DNA from: Linnemannia hyalina
Lineage: Eukaryota; Mortierellomycota; Mortierellomycetes; Mortierellales; Mortierellaceae
Assembly: GCA_019671135.1 (NCBI GenBank)
Contig: JAHRHY010000005.1
Span: forward strand, 1,736,001 to 1,800,000
Direction: 5' to 3'
Length of the DNA: 64,000 nt
Position numbers and translations under genes: made by a program. Shown in pieces: positions 23,706 through 34,540 of the stretch. How positions within the stretch are numbered: the stretch's first letter is position 1; the number at the start of each line of letters is the position of its first letter. A model generated the notes under the pieces. That model saw only the letters and a list, made by a program, of their open reading frames with translations. It was not told the DNA's origin and searched no databases.

Positions 23706-26700
23706 TTACTTCTTCGACAGCTTCATCCACTTTGGCAATCCTCCTCCACTGCCAGCAGCAGGCTTGTCCGTGCTCATCGCTGCGCTCATCCGGCGATCCT
23801 CTTTAGACAGCATTGGAATAGTCCCTGTATGGCTCAACGTACGACCGCCCTCCAAAGGTGTGTGCGTGGCATTGTTCGGCTCTGGCTCCTGGCCAGGAAT
23901 AGGAAGGTCCTGCAACAGCATCATGTGCTCCCCATTCAGGAACGGTGGCGAAAGGTTGAGCTTCGAGTCCACCCATGTAAAGTAAACAACGCTCTGAGGC
24001 GCCAATCCTGCCTGATAAAGCGTCTGCTTGTTATCAGCCAGCACCTTCTTGGGCGGCGTCGTATCTGTAGTTGTATTCAATCGGGATAAGTAAATGTTAC
24101 TTGTCAATAGGCCTCTTTTACAAAGCCGATAACTCAGCACAATGATTTCAAGCGGGACATGGCCATTACTTACACAAGTCAAACTTCTCGCCTTGCCCAA
24201 CGCAAGCCTTGGACACCCAGTTCCTGAGGTCACCCACAGTTTCCTGACTACGGAATGTCGCCTGGAGCTGAATTCGGTCAGGGAACCGTATACGGATAAT
24301 GGTCTTGGGGTAACGACGCTCCCTGGCCTTTTCTTCCTCTGCCCTGGCCGCCGCCGTCTTGAAGCCTCTGTTCTCCTCTTCTTGGCGCCTTGCCTTTTGG
24401 CTGTTCATCAGCTTCATCATATCCTGCGATGTCAAGTCGTAAAAGTCGTCCGGCAATTCAACTATTGACGTAAGATCAATACAATCATAGGTATTAGAGG
24501 TGCTCAATGGCCAGCTTGATAGCAATGCGATTGCATATAAACGCAATGTAAACTTACTTTGGTTAGAAAGTGGCGTAGCGTCGTCAGCCGGAGGGCGGAA
24601 CACCTTGACTTGACGGTTGAAGGATTCCTCAGCCATCGTTGCCTGTCTTGACTGAGGCGTCACAGGACGAACGGGGCTCCCGCTCTCTTCGAAAGCCTTG
24701 TTCACCGAGTTTTGACGACTTCCAGTAGGGGTAGTAGGCAAGACTCCAGCCTTCTGCTCCTTCTCGATCTCCCGAGCAATCAAAGAATGGTAGTCCATAG
24801 TCGAGTCTCCGCGCTTCTGGGCATCCCGAAGATGCTGGCTGACGCGGTGGGCGATCTGACGGACGACTTCTTGCTCATGGTTGGGGAGCGACGAATTGGG
24901 CGATTCCGAGCGAGGTTGAGGAATGTCTACATCCATAAAGCCTTCCGGTTCTTCTGTAAACGCCTCGGGAGTGGGCGATCCTGGCGGAAGACTGCGGACA
25001 AAGCGGTCCCTGTCTGAGCTATCCGAGGCTTTGGAAAGTCGCTTTACGCGGTCGGTGAGGGCAGCCTGTGTCTGCTGTTCCTGATGCCGGCGGATGCCCT
25101 GGTTAATTTCAACCATGTTGGAGGTCATGTCCTGAGCCGGCGTCTGGCGCTGCATATTCAAATCGCCACTACCTCCTTCGATTTGGACACTAGTTTCACG
25201 GTTCGAAGCCTCGACGTCTCCAGCGCGCGGTGTAAGGCCAATTGGTGGGCTACTTCCTCCTCCTCCTCCTTGGTATGCCTCGTGTGCGACCAGATACTGG
25301 CCTCCCTCTCCCGCAGTTTTATCGGTTGTGAACTTTCGTGTTGGAGTGACAGGTTTAAGAGTCGACTGTCGCTCAGGCACAGCTCGCTGAGACTGAGGAC
25401 GGGACTGTGATACGGGAGGTGAGTCAGTGACGGGAATGGCAGGTGCAGTGGTCGCGATTGAGGTGGATGTGGCGGTGGGTGCAGCAGCGGTTGCTGTTGA
25501 TTGTGAATAGTCCCGTTCAATGTCCTCCAAAAAGTCTTCGATTCCTGCATCCGTGTATCGCATCAGAACGCGGAACGCAGAGTTTCCTCGAACAAGACCG
25601 GCAAGCTGCAGTGTCGTAGTCTTCAATGTCTGGATCGAAACGTACTATTCAAAAAAATGCCCCAAAATGGTAGAGCTGATGAGTTATTACACAACGATCG
25701 ATCGTAAGCATAGCTGTCATCTGCCTGGTGTCAGAAACGTGGACGACATGTTACCTCGCGCTCCAAAAGAATGACAATGGGGAGGAGGTAGACCTCCGTT
25801 GCAGGTTTGACTGCCTTTTTGATCCTCTGAAGCGAAAATATGTTCTTGGAGGTCGACTGTGGGACGGCGGTGCGGCGTGTCAAGTTGAGGGTTCTGGAAA
25901 TGCATGGGAAGTGTTTTGACATGGTATCGCCATCGGGGTTTGCAAATAACGAAGTACGCCCAAAAAAAAAAAAAAAAAAAAAAGGTAACAAGTAAGAGAC
26001 AGGAGAAAAATAATAACGGGAAAACATTCGGTTAGACATTGTTGCTGCTGTTGTCGTTGCTGCTCGGTCCTTTGATTCTTCCTTGACGTTGGCGCAGACC
26101 CTGCGGCTATTGCTGACTTCCTGATGATTCTTTCCCGATAGTAATAAAACAACAATATTAAGAATACAACAGCCTTCCCTTACCCATTTGACGCCCTCTC
26201 AAATCCAAGAAGAACATCCCAGAGTGTTGTTGTAATTGCAAAGGACTGAACCGATCCTCCGCCTTCTTCTAGTCTCAAGGCAAGATCCACATGCGTCGGT
26301 GCTAATTGGATATTATCGAATATGGTTCAGGTCAGCAAACAGGTACATAAGAAGAAACAGAAAATGCATCAATAACACACATCCATGGCCGATATTTGAT
26401 CCTCCTCCAACTCCATTGCCAGTAACTGTTTTCTTTTGTATCTACCTGCATCCCAAGGAAAAAAAGAAAAAAACATAAACACCAAAGCAAGCAAAGAACC
26501 AAAACATAGCAGCCCAAAATTAAGATCGTGGAACACGAGTGACAGCAGAGTAAGCAAAAAAAAAAAAAAAAAAAAAAAAACAACCCGGGGAAAGCAATCA
26601 ACACACAAAACAAGTACGAATAAAGACATGTGGGTGAACGGGCTAAGGCTTGGTTGGGTATAAGGAAAGTAGATGGAAGGGGCGAAAGAAAAAAGGTGGA

Positions 26701-26979
26701 GTACGTGTGTGTATATGTGTGTGTTGTATGTGGATTTGTCAGAGTTGGTCTTACCTGACCTATCCTTGGGAATCTTGGCCAGCTCCAGCTTTGCCCCCGC
26801 CGCAATGTTGGCATGTCGGATAGACAATGAAAGGTCCAGAAAGTTCTTCCCGCTCCTAAAAGCCAAAAGAGTGAGTGGGAAAAAGAAAAGATGTGAGCCT
26901 TCCGTTAATAAGGGGCGGTGTCAAGAGGAACCAGCGATATGCGTACATGGGCTGGAGAGTGCCCGCGGGTAAGCGGGAC

Positions 26980-27016
<37 letters not shown>

Positions 27017-27236
27017 TGGGCTGATTCGTTTTGCATGGCGGCGGTTGTCATGGCAACAGAGCATGGAGAAGACGTTGTTTGTTTGTTTGTTCGTACTTGA
27101 GTCCGTATATTTCTGGCTCAGGGTAGTTCTGCTTTTCACAGACGGTGTTGACGACTTGACGGAGACTCATGGCGGGAGTTGTTTTGATGAGCTGCTTCTT
27201 GCCGCCTCCGAGGTTGACGGTGAGGTTTGATGCCAT
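23706..27236 (-). CDS. ASPSCR1/TUG-type UBX-domain protein (Cdc48/p97 cofactor)
   Basis: Seven exons on the minus strand: 27236-27097, 26855-26755, 26301-26184, 25893-25755, 25644-24558, 24461-24174, 24064-23706; 743 residues, phases consistent. TUG proteins bind and disassemble the Cdc48/p97 hexamer; the animal form also retains GLUT4 vesicles, and yeast Ubx4 is the nearest well-known fungal relative. Order of parts: an N-terminal TUG ubiquitin-like domain (MASNLTVNLGGGKKQLI, then NYPEPEIYGLK), a second ubiquitin-like region over exons 3-5 (HVDLALRLEEG, TTTLWDVLLGFE, TTTLQLAGLVRGNSAFRV), a long disordered Ser/Gln/Pro middle, a helical stretch (ELPDDFYDLTSQDMMKLM), the UBX domain (RYPKTIIRIRFPDRIQLQAT, VGDLRNWV, TTPPKKVLADNKQTL), and a family-typical end (LPKWMKLSKK). 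Exon 3 was found from its matching frame inside a long non-coding stretch. The first three introns each carry a homopolymer of 22-33 nt. Confidence 0.85.
25962..25983 (+). repeat. Poly-A tract (22 nt) in intron 3 of the TUG-like gene
   Basis: On the coding strand it is poly-T, about 70 nt before the 3' splice site of the intron. Confidence 0.9.
26556..26580 (+). repeat. Poly-A tract (25 nt) in intron 2 of the TUG-like gene
   Basis: Poly-T on the coding strand, in the middle of the 453-nt intron, with other A-rich runs beside it. Confidence 0.9.
26981..27013 (+). repeat. Poly-A tract (33 nt) in intron 1 of the TUG-like gene
   Basis: The longest homopolymer in the window; poly-T on the coding strand, in the middle of the intron. 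Confidence 0.9.
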
Positions 27237-27872
27237 GGCGCAGTTGGTGGCGAGTGCAAGGTCGAGAGTGTGTGTGTGTGTGTGTGGGTTGAGTTGGGTG
27301 TGGTTAATGTGAGTGAGAGAGTGTGAAAGTGGAGACGCAAAGAAAACAAAAAAGAACAAGAAAGAAGAGAGGAGGGAGAGGATGAAATAAAGGAAGAGTT
27401 GTGTCTGCGTGTATGCGCGTTTGCTGCTGCTCACTGACTTTTTATTTCCTGTCTTTCTTTCTTATCCTACACCAGGACCCCCTAATCAAACTCGCCTTTG
27501 TCCAATCATCGGTCGTATTCGAACAGCGCTCCATGGTCGCACACGAGAGACAAAGGGGGTTCCTCTCCTGCTCTCCTTCTTTCCCCTCTCGACGGTTCTT
27601 TGGTTCTTTAGTCAGCATTGGCTACAACTCTCCCTTTTCTCTTCCTTGGTACCCACCACCAGCCACTTCTGGCGCCCCTTGTCTTACGCATCACCACCAT
27701 TTAAATTTGGTCGCATGGACAATTGCCTTTTTTTTTGTTTGTGCTTTGTTTGTTTTCATGCACGTTTGTTTTTCTATGATGTTCTATTTTGTTCAGGGGC
27801 ATGCACACTGACATATATGTGTTGGGGGGAAAAGAATCTAATCATGAAGAAAATGTTCTTCGAAAGTCTATT
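27237..27872. other. Intergenic region between the TUG-like gene and LAT1
   Basis: 636 nt holding the TUG-like promoter, with a (GT)n stretch at about 27268-27287 and A/G-rich sequence, then pyrimidine-rich sequence up to the LAT1 3' end. Open frames here are low-complexity and unsupported. Confidence 0.55.
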
Positions 27873-29841
27873 TTACAAAAGCAGCTTCAAGGGCTCCTCA
27901 AGGTAACCCTTGAAGGCCTTCAAGAACTGCGCGGACACAGCACCATCAACAGTGCGGTGGTCAGAGCTCAAGGTCACAGCCATCACGGAGGCTGTGCGGA
28001 ACTCGCCCTCTTCACCGGCACGTGCTGGGAGGACGCGCTTCTCTGTCGATCCAACAGCGAGGATGCATGACTGGGGAGGGTTAATGATGGCAGTGAAATG
28101 CTTGATACCAAACATTCCCATGTTCGAGATGGTAAAGGTGCCGCCCTGGTACTCATGAGGGGCGAGCTTGTTGGAACGAGCACGCGAGGCCAAGTCCTTG
28201 ACCTGGTTTGAGATGACCGACAAGCCCTTCTTATCGGCGTTGGCAACAATAGGCGTGATCAATCCAGTAGGGGTCGAAGTAGCAACACAGATGTCAGAAG
28301 AGTGGTACCTATGAAAAAAACAATAGAGCGAGTAGCATGTGCGTTAGTTATATACATATAGCGGCAAAGGGGAGGATTTACAACAAGGAGTGCAAACAAT
28401 CGCGCAAGAATTGCTTACTGGCGGATAGAGTCGTTCATCCAGGCGCTGTTGGCTTCAGGGACTGCCCTAAGAGCCAGAGCCGAAGCCTTAACAATAAAGT
28501 CATTGACAGAGAGCTTGTACTTGTCTTCCGAGGCCTTGTTGAGAACCTCGCGAAGCTTCAAAACCTTGTCCATTTCGCACTCAACAGTAACATAGTAATG
28601 AGGAACAGTTTGCTTGGACTCTGAGAGACGCTGGGCAATGATCTTGCGCATGTTGGTGACAGGGATGTCGGTGTAAGTAGCAGAGGCAGGGGCGGCAGGG
28701 GTAGGGGCGGCAGCCTTTGGTGCTGGGGCAGAGGCTGCTTTCTTGGCTACTTTTCACAACCAACAATAGTTAATGAAACATTAGTGTCTCCCAATGGATT
28801 GCATTAACATCTTCAAAAGCGTGTCGATTTCAATGCTTACCAGCCTCGGGCTTGGGAGCCTCAGCGGACTTGGGGGTCTCAACAAGCTTGGGAGCCTCCT
28901 TCTTCTCAGGTGCAGGAGCGGCAGCAGCAGGAGCAGCGGCGGCGGAGTCGACAGTAAAATCAGCAAATTTCTCAATATCCTCCTTGTTCTCAACAAGGAT
29001 GGCGATGGGCTTGCTGATGTTGACCTCCTTGGTGTTGGAGTCGACCAAGATCTTGGCGATATAACCCTCCTCCTGGCACTCAAAGTCCATCTGAGCCTTG
29101 TCGGTCTCGATCTCGACAAGGACATCTCCTGCAGCAACAGCGTCGCCGACCTTCTTTTGCCACGTTCCAATGTTACCCATGGTCATGGTAGGCGATAAGG
29201 CGGGCATGTTGATGACAAGGTGGGAAGGGTATGCTGTAGTAATTGGCCAAGTAAATAATCTCTGTCAGCGACTTGTTCTTTTCCCACGAACGATAAATAA
29301 CAGTGGAAGCGGCGTGCTGCAATGAGTAGTTCTTACACTTGGCACTGTAGTAGCGAACCGTATTAGCCTTTGCCATAGTAGACGAGGCAAACAAGATGTG
29401 ACGAGGAGCACTAGATAATGAGAGAAAAAGCAAGCGTATTGTCAGCATGCAAGTTTGACAGATCAATGCGTGCCCTTCTTAGTGTGGAGCCTCTTGCCTA
29501 TTTTCTCTCTTGCTCGCTTCCATGATCCGTTGGAGAGCACATGCAGATCATGTAATACCCCCGTCTCAATGAAGATATCGATATGTATTGTGCAATTTCT
29601 GCCTCTCCTTGTTGACGTTTATGTTTCCCGACGTCTTCTCTGCGCCACGTCGGCAGCGTTTTTGTCCACTGGGCAAGAATGAGGCGAGTTACGTCAAGTA
29701 CCTTGAAGTGGAGGTGAAGGAACGGGTGGTGGCATTGTGTGTGGCCACAGCTCTGGCCAAGGGGACAAGAGCAGCGGCACGCCGGACGGAGCGACGACCG
29801 GTGGTAAAGGCCAGACGAGAGATGGATGCAGAGGACAACAT
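27873..29841 (-). CDS. LAT1: Pyruvate dehydrogenase E2 (dihydrolipoamide acetyltransferase), no subunit-binding domain visible
   Basis: Five exons on the minus strand (29841-29702, 29410-29337, 29233-28841, 28746-28419, 28308-27873), 456 residues. E2 is the core of the mitochondrial pyruvate dehydrogenase complex and moves the acetyl group from E1 to CoA. The N-terminus is a basic mitochondrial presequence. One lipoyl domain follows ([18 protein letters not shown]; lipoyl-lysine in ETDKAQMDF, about residue 117). The Ala/Pro/Lys linker runs straight into the catalytic domain ([17 protein letters not shown] to the active-site DHRTVDG near residue 430 and the C-terminal PLKLLL). The peripheral subunit-binding domain that normally sits between them (ASPLARKLA-like, with GxGPxGRI) is absent from the exons and from the 94-nt intron at the join. 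Yeast Lat1 is 482 residues with that domain. Either the gene lacks it or the assembly has lost an exon. Confidence 0.9.
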
Positions 29842-30363
29842 GGCGGGATGTGTGAAGGGGAATGTGAATAAAGGAATGGGAGGTGAATGACCAACAAAAA
29901 CAAGAAAAAAGAAAGTAAAGGGATATGCTTAGTGTTTGTCACCCACAAAAAATTAATTTTGGTTGCCCGCTCTGACCTTCGAATCTTTTTTTTTTTCTTT
30001 ATCTTTGCCGATTGCTTGATTCACTTGCATCGAAAACGACCATGGAGCATCCGTGAGGGTCTTCTTCCCTTCCAGCAAGAGTACTCTTACAAAACCTGCC
30101 TTCTCCATCTTTTTGTTTTTCTCATCGGTTATTTACAACAGGAGATCAAGCACTCCTTGGATCGAGAATCAAACATCCAGATTGGCACTCTTGTTGTCTT
30201 ATCAGTGATCACGAATGATAAACGCTCCCTCCCGGAGTTTTGGGGATGGCTGTGGAACGGACAACCAAATGATCTCTCATCTTGGCCGAATTCTTCCGTG
30301 GTTCCTGAACCTTCCCCTTCTTCATACATCTGACCTCTGTCAGTTGGACATCCTTGTAGTTAT
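29842..30363. other. Intergenic region between LAT1 and RABL6
   Basis: 522 nt comprising the LAT1 promoter and the RABL6 3' flank. No convincing coding sequence; short T-rich tracts near 29985-30000 and 30100-30120. Confidence 0.55.
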
Positions 30364-33300
30364 TTATTTCCCTTTCTTGCCGCCCTTCTTCTTATTCTTC
30401 TTCTTTGGCTTCTTCTTCTCCGTGTCGCCTCCTTCCGGCCGTCTTTCTTCTACAGAGGCTGTCATCGTCGTTGGCGTCGTTGTTGTTCCTGTCGACCTCG
30501 GACTAGATCCGTCCTCATACTCGTTCTCGTTCTCGTTCTCGTTCTCGTCCTCCTCACGGTCAGCCCCACTGCTCTCGATCTGGATAGTCAACGAGGGATT
30601 TGGCTCCTCCAAAAGCGCGTCCACCTTAATTACCGACGACACATCCGTCTTGACCTCGATACTCTTCTTCCCGCTCTCCACTCCAACGACACCATTCGCT
30701 CCAGTCTCAGGAACTACGGACGCGCTCTCGCTCTTGTCCTCGGCAGGCTCGACGCGACCTTCACTGGGACGTCTGTCATCGTTGGAACGAAGTGGAACCC
30801 CACCCAGGAGGTTGCCCGTACTACCCCAGGGGTTGTCGCTGCGATCGTCTATAATCTCTTCGTAACCCGAAAGCGCCCCTGCGCTGACGGGGAGATCGAG
30901 ACCATTGACCGGCAGATGGTCCTGCTGCTCGAATCCGGAGGGCTCCTGCTCATAATACATGGCTGAAGCCACTGGGAATTCCGTCTGACTCTCGACATCA
31001 GAATCCCGGCGGAGGCTATAGTTGAATGGCGGCGTGCTCTCCGTAGTCGAATGGTCACTGTCGTTGCCACTATCATCGCCATTGTCGACTGGCTCAAAGT
31101 CATTTTCGATATCTGCAAGCTCTTCGACATGAACTTCTTCCGTTTCTTTTATCATATAGCGACTCTGAAGCTCCCTCTCGACTTGACCAGGAGTCCAGAC
31201 AGGTGACTGGGCTTGGTGCGAAATAGTATCGGTTAACTCATCCCTCGATCTGTCGCCGATGTCTTCATCTCGTGTGACCATGGGGTTGATATCTTGCTCA
31301 TATGCATCTTCCTGTCCTTCTTCAATTGGTTGAATAGGATGTGCGGAAGAAAGATCTCCTTTGCTGTTGGCACTGGCTGATCCAGAGTTCAAGTCGATGT
31401 TTTGAAAGAATTCGTCCTCGAGCTTTCCTGAACTGAAGTCGAAGAGAACAGCTGGTGTTTGTGCAGAGACCGGTGTCGGGCTGAGGATGTCGACATTGGT
31501 GTGGTCGTTCCGTGTTTTCCTGGCTGGTGATGTAGGTGAGGTGGTTTGTGGGAGTGTTTTGAGCTCTGTGGTCTGAATAGGGAGGAGGAATGGTGGCGCC
31601 TTTTTTGACGATGTTGGTGCTGGAGCCTTCTCCTTCTGTACTGATCGCCGTGATGTTGCATCCTCTGCGTGCCTGTCTAAAACCTGCAGCAGCTCCCCGA
31701 TCTCCAACGTCTTTTGATCGTACTGCTTCCTGTGTGTTTCCCTCTACGATATATGAATTCAGTTAAAAAGAAGAGTCCGAGTGAGAATACTGGTGCCATT
31801 GCAAACACGCTAAAGTAGGCGCACTGACTTATAGCAAGCAAAAAAATTAACTTACCAAAACATTCAAGAATGCGATACCAAAGCTCTCGTGAATCTCCTT
31901 CAGCCCAAGTCCCGTTTTCATACTGGAATCCAGATGCCTGATCAAGTTGGCAGGAGCACAGTGGTGCTTGTAACGGATATCATTGTGTTCCTTCATCAAT
32001 GCTTCCACGCGGCCGTTCGAAACAACGGGTCTGGGATTGCTGTCATCTGTGAAATTGCTCTGAGACAAGGAATATAAGGCGATACATGTGGCGTCAGTGA
32101 CATGTGTATTCCTGAAAAACAAGACACTTGATGCCATCCTGCAACATCGTATCGACATACCAGAAGCAGAACAGGGATATTGGTAGGAACATCGGCGAGT
32201 GTTTTTGCAGCGTAGTCGAATGTCCATGGTTTCGAGATATCGTAGAGAAGAATGACTCCGTCGGTATTACGGTACACGTCGATTGTTGATGCATCGAGAG
32301 CAAAAGCAGCATGAGGAGCCGAGTCTATGTCGGGGGCCGGATTAGATTTGGAGGGGGATGCAACTAGAAGCAATTGAACAAGTAGGCCAAATTTAGTTGT
32401 GCGCGAAACATTTCAGAGCCAGGCGTCCGTCAGAAGAAATAGAATTGGCCACTGACAACTTACGAGTGTTGTTCTCGATCTTGAGTGCACTATCGCTACT
32501 TGGTCCTTTGAGGTCTCCTGTCTGGACACCCTTATCAACAACATCCCAGACCTCGACCTTGATGATGTCCTTTGTATCTACCATGTTGCATGTTTGTTGG
32601 TCAATTGGTCAATAGGTGTAGGATATAGAGCGATCCAGCCCCCTGATCCTCAGATAAAAAAAATCAACGATTCTCTGAACACCACAGTTCCCAGACCAAG
32701 GTTGACCAAGCGGACAGACGGGGTCTGTCGTCATGGTTCACGTCCGTGATGAACCTTATCCTTTGCTAGTCGTCAGCCCTTGATCTGTCCCTGTCCGAGC
32801 GATTGACATCATGACCCTGTGCTTTCTCCTTGCACAATCCAATAGACAAAGCGCTTGGACTTACGTGCGTATTGCCAAGGGATATTGGCGACTTGGATTT
32901 GCGCGGTTGTCCTGTAATTGTGCTCGTTTGGGAAAGGATGACCCTGTAGGCGTTCGACTATGAGGCAATAGATGAAATTATATCGACGATGATGTCAATT
33001 CACTAGAATAAAACAGGTTCCGTTTGTATCCTTTTTCCTTTGCATCAGGCTTCCTACTGAGAGGGGAATCTCACTTACAGAGCGACGTCTTTCCTGTCCT
33101 GATGTCTCCACGGATAACAATCTTCACTGCATGGTGAAAAAGAAGGAGGAAGCAAAAACCAGAGGTTGGTTAGATCACGGTGACACTTGCGCTGTCTTTC
33201 TGCGCCGGGTCTGTCAGTCGCAAACGGCTTGCTGCTTACTGTTGAGAGGGATACCCCTGTTGAAGGACGCATGGATAGGCTTAACTTTTGTCGATACGCC

Positions 33301-33501
33301 ATGGTCCTGGGGCTCAATGGTGTGTGTTGCTCCGTTCTGTGATGAACTGTTGAACGGCCACAGTTTCTGGAACTAGAAGTAAAGTTGTAGTTGTTGGTGG
33401 CAAACGCGAATATAAGTTTGACAGAAAGAAAGAAAAGATTGTTCCTTGCAGGGCCAATGTTGCATGGCGAAGCAGTAGAAAAGCAGAGTGAGGTTTACCA
33501 T
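30364..33501 (-). CDS. RABL6: Rab-like GTPase RABL6 (RBEL1/PARF family)
   Basis: Eight exons on the minus strand: 33501-33499 (ATG only), 33372-33240, 33126-33079, 32957-32865, 32577-32464, 32363-32161, 32059-31856, 31743-30364; 725 residues. RABL6 is a large Ras-superfamily protein with a GTPase-like N-terminus and a long disordered tail. Family landmarks: MFQKLWPF at the start, P-loop GDIRTGKTS after LNMKIVI, LQGHPF, DIIKVEVWDVVDKG (the DxxG position reads WDVVD, as in the animal protein), STIDVYRNTDGVILLYDIS, and LLKEIH-type helix SMKTGLGLKEIHESFGIAFL. The tail is acidic and ends in a lysine block (EKKKPKKKNKKKGGKKGK), again like animal RABL6. An ENENEN stretch comes from a short CGTTCT repeat. 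A coding exon of only ATG is supported by the GTAAAC donor and by the family start. The known cellular role is poorly defined. Confidence 0.88.
30522..30547 (+). repeat. Hexamer repeat (CGTTCT)n within RABL6
   Basis: About four and a half units; read on the minus strand they code alternating Glu and Asn in the disordered acidic tail. Confidence 0.85.
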
Positions 33502-34540
33502 GGTGGCAGTTGCAGAGGGAATGAATAAGAGAAAGGAAGAGGGGATGGGCGGAAAGGGAATGAATGAATGAAAGAAGAAAGGAAAAAGGAAAAAGGAAAA
33601 AGAAAAGGATCGGGAGACAAAAGAACGGCACACGGCCTTGTTTCATTTTTAGGAGAGGACGGGACTGTGTGTATGAATGTGTGCCTGTGTCTGGGGACCC
33701 TGTCCTTTGTTTTCTTTGGATCACCCCTTTGACCACGCAAGAGACCGTGGGATGTTTTGATGGCAAAAGATAACTTGTACACATATTTGCGCTCCTTCCT
33801 TGCTCTTTCAATCGCCTCTCTTTGATGGTGCACCGTCAATGTTCTCACGGGGGGAAGACAAGGCACCATTATCTCTGGTGTCCACACCTTCGTTATTATT
33901 TTCTCCATCCTCCGGGCAGGGCTGATGAGTAAAAATAGAAGCGCAAGGATAAGCACATCGAACATCCTTGGAAATAAAAAAGAATCCACTATTCGTCTGC
34001 GTTTGTCACTGGTACACGACAAAAGAGACCCAGTTCATGGCTGTATGTTGGCTTTGAGTGATATCGATACAAAGCGAGAACAAAGTGGTGAACAAGCATC
34101 GACGCATCAATCACCTTGAACAGAAAACTCTTCTTTTTTTTATTCCCCCTTCGAACGCGTCGCGATCTTCAAAGGAACACCACGTGTGATGGGGGTTCTT
34201 ATTTTACTTCAACCCTACCGCCAAATGAACTCCTACATCCTTTGTGTACACTTGGCGAACTGTCTCGAGACGGCTAGTGATGATATTGGAGGCAGAACCG
34301 TCTTGTGCGTCAACAAGGGATGAAAGAGCAAGGAAGGGCCAGACATATTGCTGGCCCTCGTTGGCAAGCCAGAAGGATGCCATGGGAGAATTAAAAAGCA
34401 GTCATCAGAGCGACTTTCGCTCCTCTTCCATTTGCCACGAACTGTCGAACACGCGCCCAACATTCACACATTTACTCGTACCCTCTTCTCTCTCTCTTTC
34501 TCTTTCTATCTCTCTCTCACAAATACATCTCCCCTGTCCC
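33502..34540. other. Divergent intergenic region between RABL6 and the FERRY3-like gene
   Basis: 1,039 nt shared upstream region. Next to RABL6 it is A/G-rich on the plus strand (33540-33610), the mirror of a pyrimidine leader for the minus-strand gene; next to the FERRY3-like gene it is CT-rich (34490-34535), a plus-strand leader. No gene is supported between them. Confidence 0.6.
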
